A DNA stretch of 64,000 bases from Blepharisma stoltei. Taxonomy: Eukaryota; Ciliophora; Heterotrichea; Heterotrichida; Blepharismidae. Below, piece by piece: positions 15,001 to 24,431 of this stretch. Below the pieces are notes generated by a model. That model did not search any database. It had not been told where the DNA came from and was given only the letters and a program-made list of their open reading frames with translations. The stretch spans positions 62,001 through 126,000 of the forward strand of contig CAJZBQ010000045.1 in assembly GCA_914767885.1 (NCBI GenBank), given 5' to 3'. A program made the translations under genes and the position numbers. The first letter of the stretch is position 1, and each line of letters starts with the position of its first letter.

Positions 15001-15078
15001 ACTTATGTTTATATCTTCAAATATCTGAATTCAGCCGCTTTTATATCAATTTCAATGATATTAGTCTTAATAATCTAA
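1..15078 (+). CDS. Giant repetitive cell-surface protein, 3' part, cut by five IES-like inserts
   Basis: The frame is open from base 1, so the start lies outside the window; it ends at TAA 15,076-15,078. After removing 1991-2211, 3879-3991, 6838-7151, 7531-8152 and 14013-14650, 13,170 nt remain: 4,389 residues in one frame, with TGA read as Trp (for example at 295, 6307, 8867). The protein is rich in Ser, Thr, Tyr and Asn and built from many diverged units of roughly 100-150 residues that share patterns such as FPS.Y, paired cysteines and an N-P motif (INPSSSG, MNPEDP, LNPTSA). It looks like serial beta-sandwich modules. Near 13,330-13,680 and 14,660-14,990 there are fibronectin-III-like stretches (GLTDNTAYTLYY; LYLTAENALPGNPDLM). 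The last ~15 residues are hydrophobic (FISISMILVLII), which suits a GPI signal or C-terminal anchor. The role is unknown; adhesin or surface coat is inference. The next gene, R1, converges on it. Confidence 0.85.
1991..2211. other. TA-bounded IES-like insert, 221 bp, in the giant gene
   Basis: The repeat AGTAA occurs at 1987-1991 and 2208-2212. Joining them changes the frame by exactly what is needed to read on (SSWVSKLRPLEEKG). The insert is very AT-rich, holds several stops and resembles nothing coding. Confidence in the exact left edge is moderate because the codons just after 1991 also stay open for about 20 residues. Confidence 0.65.
3879..3991. other. TTA-bounded IES-like insert, 113 bp, in the giant gene
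   Basis: TTA at 3876-3878 and TTA at 3989-3991 flank an AT-rich piece. Joining them gives GKYYLANVINPSSSG, the N-P type linker seen at unit boundaries elsewhere in the protein, and corrects the frame. A second TTA at 3882-3884 would serve as well (107 bp), so the left edge is ambiguous by six bases. A small inverted repeat (GTTTGCTATCAGCAAAC) lies near 3,948. Confidence 0.65.
6838..7151. mobile_element. MITE of the TTA/CTCCCC family (type a), 314 bp
   Basis: TTA target duplications lie at 6835-6837 and 7149-7151. The ends are CTCCCCTCTG on the left and a CACGGAGGG stretch on the right. Just inside the left end is a hairpin pairing GCGAACA with TGTTCGC, and a partial copy sits near the right end. 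Excision leaving one TTA rejoins ACT-TA/T-CAA and reads DITYQFKDRFSFYLP in frame. There is no coding capacity; the interior is AT-rich. Confidence 0.85.
7531..8152. mobile_element. 622-bp TA-bounded insert carrying a GC-richer retroposon-like core
   Basis: TTAT at 7527-7530 and 8149-8152 flank the insert. Removal rejoins LTPY-DLTFQPSRNVPVG in frame. The core (about 7,560-8,100) is clearly less AT-rich than its surroundings and ends with GTAATGCAATGTAATT, which recalls the tail of the SINE-like element at 25,677-26,226. The start (CTCTCGTGTGAC...ATATCTGG) also resembles that element loosely. Short open frames inside it look accidental. Assignment to that family is tentative. Confidence 0.6.
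14013..14650. other. TA-bounded IES-like insert, 638 bp, with a MITE nested inside
   Basis: TA at 14011-14012 and 14649-14650 are the proposed borders. Removal reads NAQFNEITVVSDANGT and corrects the frame. The ends are imperfect inverted repeats: TTACTAGCTCTCTGCTTGG on the left, with the right end (complement) starting TTACTCCTCGTTTCCTTGGG and both followed by CTAGT. The in-frame TAG at 14,030 would otherwise end the protein before its last ~140 residues. Confidence 0.65.
14145..14539. mobile_element. MITE type a, nested in a larger insert, 395 bp
   Basis: TTA lies at 14142-14144 and 14537-14539; the ends are a long C tract followed by CTCCGTGAGCGAAC and, at the right, TTCGCTCACGGGAGG plus a long G tract. 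The left subterminal hairpin (GTGAGCGAAC/GTTCGCTCAC) is nearly perfect. It is the same family as 6,838-7,151 and 58,944-59,258. The very long homopolymer G and C runs may be miscounted. Confidence 0.8.
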
Positions 15079-15557
15079 GCTTTTATTCTAAAATTGCATT
15101 TTAAATCATTGTAAATTATGAAAAAATGTTGAATAACATAATATAAATAAATCAATTTAAGTATGATAATAAAACTTTTTATAATGTTTTATATAAAATA
15201 ATATTTTTGAAAATAGCTTCTTAATTGCCTTAATTACTAAATTTTAATTGTCTTTTAGATATTGTTATTCTATATTACTTTTAATTCTCTCACTCCGCAG
15301 ATTTTTAAATGCAGAAGTTTTAAAGTGAAATAAACAGCTAATTATATAATTTAATTAAATTTGCTAAAAATTTATTAAAAGATTACATATAATTTTTTCT
15401 CCATGAAAGGAATAAGCAGGAACTTTTCATAATAGAACTTAATTATAGGAAAATTTTAATTATTAACTCTCAATCATCTCCTTGATGGGCACTCTAACCA
15501 ATAGAATTTATAATATCTTGCAATAAACTTACTGTAATTTTTTTTATCTAAGGCAGA
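15079..15557. other. Intergenic, between convergent giant gene and R1
   Basis: This is AT-rich sequence with no open frame. The first ~45 bases after the stop (CTAAGCTTTTATTCTAAAAT...) recur at about 24,332, next to the 3' end of R2, which marks an old duplication. I see no terminator or RNA gene. Confidence 0.5.
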
Positions 15558-16031
15558 TTATCTAATAAATTTACTATTTTCGGGATTTTCTTCATCCTTT
15601 TCGTTTTTATCACTTTTAATATAAGCATATTCAGCATGCCTGCCAATTCCAGCATCTTCAATCCTGGTTGATGACAATTGAAATCGAAACAAATTAAAAA
15701 TATTTTTGTCTTTTTCTGATATCAAAAGGCATGGAAGATACTTTTTTTGGAAAAATATGCCAAATAATCCGAGTATTGCTCATCCTGCTAGCAGAATTAT
15801 AAGCGCAGCAGCTTTACTTCATTTTGATATACCACAGCAAATTCAAAATAAGAGGCTGCACGTCAAAAAAATACTATATCACATTGAAGCCCTATCATAA
15901 TTAAATGGCTTTTTGTATGTTGAAATCATAGCATATGCAAAAAACAGGGCAATGCATAGCCCTATATAAGCATATTCAGAAGCTGGGTAAACAACTGTAT
16001 ATAGAATAATATCAATGTGTTTATAGCTTCA

Positions 16032-16050
16032 CCTCACGGAGGGGGGGGGG
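16032..16050. repeat. MITE-end scar at a deletion in R1
   Basis: CCTCACGGAG followed by a G run matches the terminal repeat of the type-a MITEs, but only one end is present. Relative to R4 (41,190-41,300), about 110 bp of coding sequence is missing at this point. It looks like a MITE insertion followed by imprecise loss, or an assembly collapse at a homopolymer. Confidence 0.5.
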
Positions 16051-17993
16051 TCAGGAGGATAAAACGACATAGTAGATATGCTTATCTTTCCAACAAAATG
16101 TTGAACAGTCTTGGTTATGAAAACTTTCGGTAAAACTATCTCCAATGCTACTAGTGCATTGAAAACTTTGAAATAAATTCAAGCAGACAGGTAAAAATAG
16201 TGAATCGCCAAGAAAAGGCAATAAATACATATTAAAGTCATTTATTCCTATGGTTATACAATTCTTAGAATTTTCTCCAATTTTATATACCAAAATGCTT
16301 ATTAAAATTGGGATAATTTGTTTATAAATAGTAGAAATTTATTTTTTTTATTTAACATAAAAAGAATATTTTTTTCAAAAAATCAGAAAAAATCACGCAA
16401 AAGAAATCCCTTCAAAAAATAGTAATTGATTTCAGAATGTAAAATGGCCATTACTCAAGCCAGTTATATCAAGAACCACAAATTTAGTTAAATCCGACAG
16501 CTGAGGGAAAAAACTATTTGTCTCATCTCCTGTATACATATATTGTAAACACTCAATAAGCACAATAATATATGAAAAAGAGTCAAGAAAATTTTCTTTT
16601 TCAACATCCATAAGCTTTTGTATAGAAAAATTAAAAACAAAGTCCGAAAATTTAATAACAAAGCCAGTCCCAATTATTATTGGGATAACTTCAATTGCTA
16701 TCAAAATAAAGTAGCCTTTTATGAAAGATTGAACTTGCCTTTCCTTGAAAGGGCATTTTTGGTCTTCTCCTATAATATCGCTAGGGATATGACCTTCAGT
16801 AGACTGCCAAAAAGATTGTTTAATTTGAAGCACAATCAGTTGGCTTGGGTCATAGAGTCCACAAAGGCTCATTTTTCAGGTCGAGTTAGCTTGAATTAAA
16901 TTATAAATCCCTAAAACTGTTGTCAGTCTGTCATTCCCATCTTGGGCGATTTGGACTACTCCTGAGCAGCCTGTGAATTTTACATCTCTCATAGCTTTTT
17001 GAGTTTTTGAGCTTTCTAAGTTTATTCCTCGATTAATTAAAGAGTTTATAGCATAAATTCCAAGATATGCCGCATCATAAAATAGGCACATATTATCATA
17101 TGCAAATCCAAAACGAGATAAAAAATTATTTTTGATATTTAATCCTATTTGATTCTGAAATGCTAAAGAACTGACATAGATGAGCCCATTCATGATTTCT
17201 TTTCGTTTTTTATATAAATCTGCATTAACCCTCTTTTCATCCAAATCGGATATGCTTAGCATTCCATCTCCTGCAATAAGAAAAATATCAGTCTCTCTCA
17301 TTCCCAAATCATAAAATGCTTCAATTACATACAAAATATCTGGCTGCTGAATTTCTAAAACGATATATCTGCTTTTAAGATCAATAATTTCCTGAATCAT
17401 TATATTGTTTGTGCCGTTAAATCCTAAAGGAACAACTCTGATTTTATTTAAAATTGTTAGGCCATATGAGTTAGTCTGATTGATGAACTGAGAATTGAAA
17501 TCTCTTCCTCATTGTGAGTCTGAATATAATAGTGAGCACTTAGATATTCCAAAGATACTCAAAACTAAGGCTACTGCAGAAGATGTAATTGAATTTGGAT
17601 AAGAAACTCTTAAATATTGAGGATAATATTTATGAATACTCATTTTAATTGATGTTTCGGCGCCTAGAACTGGTATCGATACATTTATTGATTGAAAAAA
17701 ATCGACAGTTTCTTCAGTAATCTTTGTATCTGCTTTTGGTAGATGAAAATACCCTAAATCTGCTGTATGATTTAAAAAACAGCTATATACTGAATTATTA
17801 TCAAAATCACAAGTGATATTGTTCATTATAATATGAAAATTTGGCAATAAAACTGCTTCACTTTTAATTGTTTCTACTGCAAAACTAGCACCATATTGGT
17901 TCACACTATTTTCTCCATTTATACTTATAGGAATTTTAATTTTTTCGTTATTCGGGGCTTCATAAGTCTTTCCTGGAAACATCAATTTATCAT

Positions 17994-19480
17994 GGGCTGA
18001 ATTGAATTTACAACAATGTTGTAAATTACAGTAAATTTTGCTCCTATAAAAAAGTGACTGTAAAAATTTTTTTTTTCAAATTTGCATGAAAAAAACAACA
18101 TTGGAAGAAAAAAAAAAATTTTAAAAACATACATGAAAAAACAACACATCATAAATTTTTTGCTCATTTTTCCATGAAAAAAACAGCATTCAACAAAAAG
18201 TATGAAATCGTTAATTTATAATATTGAAAAGAGAAATCGCTAAATAAAATTGAGGATAAATACTAGATAACTTATTAATTATTAGTCTATATAATAAAGA
18301 TCAAATGAGTTAAGAAAATATATATTGTACCCCAATCAGAGCTTGATTTTGCTATTTAAAATGTTTATGCTCCAAAAAATTGCATGAAAAAACCCGGAAT
18401 TTTTTTTTTAATTTATGTGATGTGTATGCAATAGAGCATTCAAAATAATGTTTAATAACTGTTTATATACTCTTCTAACAATTATATCTTTTTTCTTTTA
18501 AAAATGAAAAAGAGCATTATTCCTAACAAATAATATAAGTAATGTTTAAAATAAAAAATTAATCGCCTCAAAAAATTTGCATGAAAAAACCCGAACTTAA
18601 TTTTAAAAACACAAAAAATTGCATGAAAAAAACAACATATGGTTTTTTTGAATGGATTTTTTTTTTTCTTAAAAAAATTGCATGAAAAACAACAATTAAT
18701 TTCTAAAGAAATATAATGAATTTTTTAATAAAAAAAGGGAATTGAGGTTTAGCAGCTTTGATATAATAAATATTTGTTTCTAAACAATTTTAACACGATT
18801 TCTAGCATATCTGTAAATATATTACATACTTTATCTCTCTCATCTATGGCAAATACATTTTTAAAGCGAATTACTAGATAAAATATGCCTAATTTAGCTA
18901 TATTATCTTCACTTTAAACATAAATCTAGCATAAATTGCTATAAAAAAACTGGTATATCGCAAAGAAATTAATGGTGGTTTAATATTTCAATATCATTAC
19001 ATAATCTATCACTGATAATTTTAAATCAATGTGTTTAGGTCGTTTATAATACTTATTTATTTATTTATTAAAACTTTAAATATCTATTTAAAATTTATAA
19101 TAAATATATAAGTCAAACTGATATTGATCGTCCTTTGAATGCCCTTAGTTTTTTGATAATCTATCGACAATTTCGCCCATTTTTCTTGTCAAAAATGATT
19201 TGACAAGTCAACTCAAGTTTGCCTGAAATGCAAAATAAATTTAGCTAATCTAAAACATTTGAAATCGATAAAAATCGATTGAGAAGTGATAAATTAACCC
19301 TATGGGAAGCTATAAGGTGGATACAGTATATGTTGCAATTATATTGTTTTCAAATACATTGTATATTAGCGTCGATAGAAATTGAAGTATATTAGTTCAT
19401 ATGCGGTTCCAATGTTATTTATCATGCAATCTCTAAATATAAAGCTTTTATCTTTGATCAATTTTAGAAAAATTAATTTA

Positions 19481-19566
<86 letters not shown>

Positions 19567-20606
19567 AATAAAATAAAAATTAATAAAATAAAAAATAAAT
19601 CAATGATACAAACAATTATTGATCTCTCTTGTGATTTACCCCTTTTTATAGCAATTTATGCTAGATTTATGTTTAAAGTGAAGATAATATAGCTAAATTA
19701 GGCATATTTATCTAGTAATTCGCTTTAAAAAATGTATTTGCCATAGATGAGAGATAAAGTATGTAATATATTTACAGATATGTTAGAAATCGCGTTTAAA
19801 AATTGTTTAGAAACAAATATATTATTATTATCAAAGCTGCTAAACCTCAATTCCCTTTTTTTATTAAAAAATTCATTATATTTCTTTAGAAATTAATTGT
19901 TGTTTTTCATGCAATTTTTAAGAAAAAAAAATCCATCATGGGTTTTTTCATGCAATTATTGGCTCTTCAAAAAACCATATGTTGTTTTTTTCATGCAATT
20001 TTTTGTTTTTAAAATTAAGTTTCGGATTTTTTCATGCAAATTTTTGAGGCGATTAATTTTTTATTTTAAACATTACTTATATTATTTGTTAGGAATAATG
20101 CTCTTTTCATTTTAAAAGAAAAAGATATAATTGTTAGAAGAGTATATAACAGTTATTAAACATTATTTTGAATGCTCTATTGCATACACATCACATAAAT
20201 TAAAAAAAAATTCCGGGTTTTTTCATGCAATTTTTTGGAGCATAAACATTTTAAATAGCAAAATCAAGCTCTGATTGGGGTACAATATATTTTCTTAACT
20301 CATTTGATCTTTATTATATAGACTAATAATTAATAAGTTATCTAGTATTTATCCTCAATTTTATTTAGCGATTTCTCTTTTCAATATTATAAATTAACGA
20401 TTTCATACTTTTTGTTGAATGCTGTTTTTTTCATGGAAAAATGAGCAAAAAATTTATGATGCTGTTTTTTCATGTATGTTTTTAAAAATTTTTTTTCTTC
20501 CAATGTTGTTTTTTCATGCAAATTTGAAAAAAAAATTTTTACAGTCACTTTTATAGGAGCAAAATTTACTGTAATTTACAACATTGTTATAAATTCATGT
20601 CAACCC
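17994..20606. mobile_element. Foldback (long inverted repeat) element, 2,613 bp, 9-bp target duplication
   Basis: ATTTATCAT is duplicated at 17985-17993 and 20607-20615. The element starts GGGCTGAATTGAATTTA and ends with the near-complement of it. Arms of about 960 bp (17,994-~18,955 and ~19,640-20,606) pair over their whole length around a ~690-bp centre. The arms carry many copies of a short unit, TTGCATGAAAAAAC or close variants, each mirrored in the other arm. No transposase is encoded. Long terminal inverted repeats with a 9-bp duplication are typical of Mutator-like non-autonomous elements; that assignment is inference. Confidence 0.85.
19479..19600. repeat. (AAAT)n microsatellite in the foldback centre
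   Basis: About 110 bases of AAAT repeats with a few slips lie inside the unpaired centre of the foldback element. It probably arose by replication slippage and has no evident function. Confidence 0.9.
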
Positions 20607-21588
20607 ATTTATCATACAGTTGCAACCCTTTTCCATTTATTAGTCCTACTGCTGCCAAACTCCCATCGCTCTGTATATTTCAAATACTGCATGCAATTGT
20701 ATCAATAGTAAAAATTTTCTGCACATATTTATTCAATGCATAAGCTGAATACGACCCTTGTATATTATTATCTGCAACAATTTGATATAGGAGCAAAGAT
20801 GTATTATAAATTAATTTTTCAATAAAATCATGAAGTCCAGTGCTATGATAGGATCTTGCCTCAAATAAAATTGAGCCTTTTAAATAAGCACTTCAGGCTG
20901 CTTCCTGCAAATAAATATAAGTATATCCTTCTTTGTCCATATCAGCTTCTACTAAGGCTTGCTGAATTAAATAAGAAATCGCTGCATTTGTTTGAAAGAA
21001 AAGCCATTTAACGCCAAATGGCTTGATTTCTCTTGAAATTAATGAAAAAATGTATTCGTAAGGGACTGATTCAGGAATTGTGTATTGGGCTACAATTTCT
21101 ATTCCTTTGTCATTAGTAAAATCCATCCCAATAAAATCACTTGTAATAATAGCGATTACTTTTGTGATTCCATAGATTTTGGCAAAATTTATTGCAAAAT
21201 CGCGGTATTGACTAAATGAATAGTCGGTATAGAAAACATAAGGTAAAGAATTTTCTGGTGTATTGCCATAAATGAAGTGTATGAACCCATATTCTATTGC
21301 GTATTGGCTTACTAATGAAGACATGCTAAGAGACCAAGTTGAGTCATATACAAATAAATAGTCAGAATTTGAAAAAGCTTGCTCTATATCTGAAACACCA
21401 TTGATTTCAATAGCTTGATATTGATAAGGCCTAGATAAGTCGCAGCCTGCTAAATTGTTTAATGAGCAATCCAAAGTCTTTACAAAATAGTCAATAATTC
21501 AGGTATCAGTGTTTTGACTATATAAAATAGGAATTGTAAAAATCTGACTCTTAACAGAGTATAGGAGCAGGCAAAAAAAAATAATCAT

Positions 21589-22059
21589 TCAAAAGGAATA
21601 ATAAATTATTAAATTAATTGCCAAAATTGTATTCAAAGAAAAGCTAAGCATAATTTTGAGTAAAATTTTAAAGAATTTGAAACAAAAGTATTTAGACATG
21701 CTAGAAATAATTTGGTGAAATTTATTAATCGTTTTAGAAAAAAATCGAATAATTATAATAATAGCAAATAAAATAATAGAAAATTTTGAATATAAAGGAT
21801 TGAATTATTAAGAATTAAAATTAATTTCTAATACATCAATTGAATTCTTTAAAAACATAATTATTGATTATTTTATATCAAATATAGCCTATTGGATCTT
21901 TTTGGTCACAAGTTAAATAGCTTAGTAGCATAGCCAGTCTCCTATTACAGCAGTCTTCTATCTGAAAAATAGGGGACTGGCTGCTGCCAGTAAGCCAGTT
22001 TTATGGTGTATAAGCCTGATTATGCTTCCCAAATACTCCTTATTACCATTACTTGACTC
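21589..22059. other. Intergenic upstream of R1, with one hairpin
   Basis: AT-rich sequence with no gene. At 21,932-21,982 an imperfect inverted repeat pairs AGCCAGTCTCCTATT with AATAGGGGACTGGCT. It could be a short hairpin IES like that at 42,066-42,154, but there is no empty site for comparison. Confidence 0.4.
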
Positions 22060-22186
22060 ATAAAATGAACATTTGAATTTAAAATATTATCATCTGGGAT
22101 ATTCCACCTTGATTGGTTGGGTTTGTTTATGATTTATTTCTTGCAAAAATATATTTTGCTGATTTTAAAATTCTTGCATCCTGAAT
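22060..22186 (-). pseudogene. Receptor 3'-end fragment
   Basis: About 125 bp matches the cytoplasmic-tail region of R2/R3 (24,520-24,660; 29,750-29,880), including ATATATTTTGCTGA and ATCTGGGATATTC. It lacks the rest of the gene and abuts a helicase remnant at about 22,186, so it is a duplication breakpoint relic. Confidence 0.65.
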
Positions 22187-23344
22187 ATACAAGATATGCT
22201 TTGATCTTGTAAAAGCCACATTAACCATTTTTCGTCTGATATAAAATTATAAGGGCTTGTTGCTACCGAAGAATAAATAATTGCATCTTTATCGTGGCCC
22301 TGAAATCCATTAACTGTATGGATAGAGTTTTTTTATTTATTTGGATCTTCTTGAGGAAAATATTTTTTAATTTCTTGTTATTGAGCTTTATAAGGTGTTA
22401 TAATTCCGATTTCGGCATCTTGATTCATATTCTGAAGTTTCTGCACTACGACTTTGATCAGTCGGATTTCTTGGAAGTTTAATCGGCTGTATCCATGTAA
22501 TAATTGTGAAGAATTGCTAAAATTTAAACAATCGATAAATGCTCTGACGTTTTCATCTATTCATTAAGTTATTATAGAGAAGCTTTCATAAAACTTAAAA
22601 AAAACGTTTCACATCACTTTTTCGCATCAGCCCCTTGCTCGTCAATCTGATTCAAAAGTGTAAGGCTTAAGATATACTAATTGACCAAGAATAGCTCACT
22701 ATGGAGCCATTCTTGGTCTGCCAGAAAAAAATTTTGACAAAAAGATCCTAATCTGCCATTACCACTGAGTTTTGGTGTTTCCAAATTTTTTGGGCAAGCC
22801 AAATGCAATAAAAAAAATTGTTCTTTTGCGATGATGCATTTGGCTTGTCAAAAAAATTTTGGAAGCACCAAAACTCAGTGGTAAATGGCAGATTAGGATC
22901 TTTTCTGCCATTACCACTGAGTTTTGATGTTGTCGAATTTTTTTGACAAGCCAAATGCATCATCGCAAAAAAAACAATTTGTTTTATTGCATTTGGCTTG
23001 CCCCAAAAAATTTGGAAACACCAAAACTCAGTGGTAATGGCAGATTAGGATCTTTTGTCAAAATTTTTTCTGGCAGACCAAGAATGGCTCCTTAGTGGGC
23101 TATTCTTGGTCAATTAGTATACTTCATCCAGTGCAAGATCTACAGGCATTTCTTCTTCAGTTTCGTGGGGTGCAATATAGTGACTAATAATTCTAGACAA
23201 GAAGCGGCATTAAATATGATAAGAGTGCTAGAAAAGACAAATTCCATAAAATTGAGAGAGTAATCCCTATTAATAAAGAAGATTTTATCGGTATCTGCAT
23301 AATCATTTGTAGCGATAGCTGCCTTTATTGTTATGTTATGTTCG
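22187..23344 (-). pseudogene. SF1 (UPF1/NAM7-like) helicase remnant
   Basis: The minus strand shows GIITPYKAQ, TVNGFQGHDKDAIIYSSV and, after a one-base frame slip, VNVAFTRSKHILYI. These correspond to motifs IV-VI of UPF1-like superfamily 1 RNA/DNA helicases (family knowledge). Upstream, at about 23,120-23,200, SHYIAPHETEEEMPVDLALDEV may be an earlier segment. In-frame stops, a frameshift, loss of the N-terminal ATPase motifs and a 445-bp palindromic insert show it is dead. SINE-A1 begins at its upstream edge. Confidence 0.65.
22678..23122. repeat. Nested palindrome, 445 bp, in the helicase remnant
   Basis: TATAC flanks both sides (22673-22677, 23118-23122). The outer arms begin TAATTGACCAAGAAT and end ATTCTTGGTCAATTA. 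Each half is itself an inverted repeat, so a ~40-bp block (GATCCTAATCTGCCATTACC and onward) occurs four times in alternating orientation. Removing the insert joins LALDEV-YLKPYTFESDW. It looks like a palindromic IES or a head-to-head MITE dimer. Confidence 0.8.
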
Positions 23345-23812
23345 TATATACGTAAAAATGGTGAAGACAGACAGTCCGATATCCTGACCCCTATTTATTC
23401 AACACCAGCAGGCAACCGCCCGAAGTGGAGAAGAAAGGAAAAAGAGGCCAGTAATCCTTATGCATGTTAGACTAGGCTTTTCTTAGGCCCTAGGAGCTAA
23501 TCCTGGGATTTTTAAATTTTACCCCCGAGACCATCATTGGAAGGGCAGAGAACCAGTAAAAACCACGAGCAAACGATAAATCCCTCGAGCAAGGTTCAAG
23601 AGGTAGCATTTGCCTAGCGAAAACTGGGAGTTAAACCCAGGTGGTAGGTCCACGGGCTCCAGGAGTTATGGAAGTTTAGATCGGTTGTGCGAATCCCTTG
23701 CCTACGGCAGCGAGATGGGTGCCTTCTGGAGTCCTTCGGGGGAGATAAATATCTAGGGGTAAAAATCCCCCGGCTCTGTCTAAGATGAACTGCTTACTTA
23801 ATCTAATCTAAT
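23345..23812 (+). mobile_element. SINE-like retroposon A, copy 1
   Basis: It starts at the AAAAATGGTGAAGACAGAC head and ends in a TAATCTAATCTAAT tail. The imperfect repeat GTTATGTTCG / GTTGTGTTCG at 23335-23344 and 23813-23822 is a likely target duplication. It aligns along its length with the complement of 59,454-59,918 (shared AACACCAGCAGGCAAC, AAACTGGGAGTT, CTCCAG/CTCCAGA blocks). Near the 3' end GGGGTAAAAATCCCC forms a stem. AGTTAAACCC (AGTTTCGACCC in copy 2) may be a decayed Pol III B box. It is non-coding. Confidence 0.7.
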
Positions 23813-23822
23813 GTTGTGTTCG

Positions 23823-24019
23823 GTCCATTTTTATAAGAGGCTTTGTGGAGTTAAATTATCTTGGTAAGTAAAATATTAAGTGGAAATAGCAATGCGTAGA
23901 TGGAATTAAAGTTTGAAAAGCAATTAAGGGTGGAGAATAAAAAGCATAAATTTAAGTAACTTGCAAAGTGAAAATAAAGCAATATCTAACAGCTCTGAAT
24001 CATCTTAATGAGGCATAAA
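23823..24019. other. Unassigned AT-rich stretch between two retroposon-like pieces
   Basis: No open frame or recognisable repeat was seen between SINE-A1 and the next GC-richer block. Confidence 0.3.
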
Positions 24020-24325
24020 AGTGGCCTAGCGGACCTGCCTGTCTCTTAACATCTGTATCCAGACAAAAGTCTAGGGATATTGCGGAAGGGAGAACAGCGT
24101 TCAGTATGTGATCAGGCCGGGGTTTTGCTTGGTCTGGTAGAGCGCAATGTCAGGCTGATGGACAGCAGGCTCACGTCCAGGCCAAGATTTACTCCAAGGA
24201 GGATGGCACTTGTAAGATGGAAAGGGATCGCCCAGCAAAGCGCAACGGTGCTTATTGGTCAATCAGGCATTTTCCCAGCGTTAAACCAAGAGTTTGCGCC
24301 CTGGGCGATAAGTTTCATCTAGGCC
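24020..24325. mobile_element. SINE-like retroposon B, diverged or truncated copy
   Basis: This GC-richer block contains GGTTTTGCTTGGTCTGGTAG followed by AGCGCAATGTCAGG, which parallels TTTTTCCTTGGTCAGCAGAG and CGCAAAGTCG in the copy at 25,677-26,226. Clear target duplications and tail were not found. The 80-residue open frame inside is not protein-like. Confidence 0.45.
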
Positions 24326-24431
24326 TACAACCTAAGCTTTTATTCTAAAATCACATTTTAAATAAATTACTTTTTGGCTAAATACAATTTTTCTGAACAA
24401 TTTAAATTCTTAAACTATCGATTGTTTTAAA

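Larger units (their letters stand above)
15558..21588 (-). pseudogene. Receptor copy R1: PBP-like ectodomain plus multi-pass membrane protein, disrupted
   Basis: The start is ATG at 21588 (MIIFFCLLLYSVKSQIF, a signal peptide) and the stop is TAA at 15558. The ectodomain holds the family motifs (YPQYLRVSYPNS; EAFYDLGMRETDIFLI; FTGCSGVVQI) and is followed by a C-P-F-K segment and the membrane region. A 2.6 kb foldback element sits at 17994-20606; removing it with one 9-bp repeat rejoins LQLYDK-LMFPGK in frame. At 16,032-16,050 about 110 bp found in R4 (~37 residues around a membrane-loop segment) is replaced by a G-rich scar. With the printed G count the frame breaks there, and one G fewer would reopen it to the end. 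So R1 is either a pseudogene or an internally deleted but readable copy. Confidence 0.7.

Noticed and set aside
19479-19600. AAAT repeats considered as a telomere or chromosome-end signal
   Set aside because: They are internal, lie within the foldback centre, are imperfect, and have no G-rich strand as ciliate telomeres do.
19897-20115. 72-codon open frame in the right arm of the foldback
   Set aside because: It is a run of Phe, Lys and Leu from A/T tracts; the complementary arm has no matching frame.
18060-20540. Regularly recurring TTGCATGAAAAAAC units suggested a CRISPR-like or satellite array
   Set aside because: Spacing is irregular, units vary, and each is mirrored in the opposite arm. 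This is the internal structure of a foldback element in a eukaryotic genome.
23345-23812. tRNA gene search in the SINE-A sequence
   Set aside because: A B-box-like stretch is visible, but no complete cloverleaf could be folded by eye.
24080-24322. 80-codon open frame
   Set aside because: It overlaps a SINE-like block and has no protein-like pattern.
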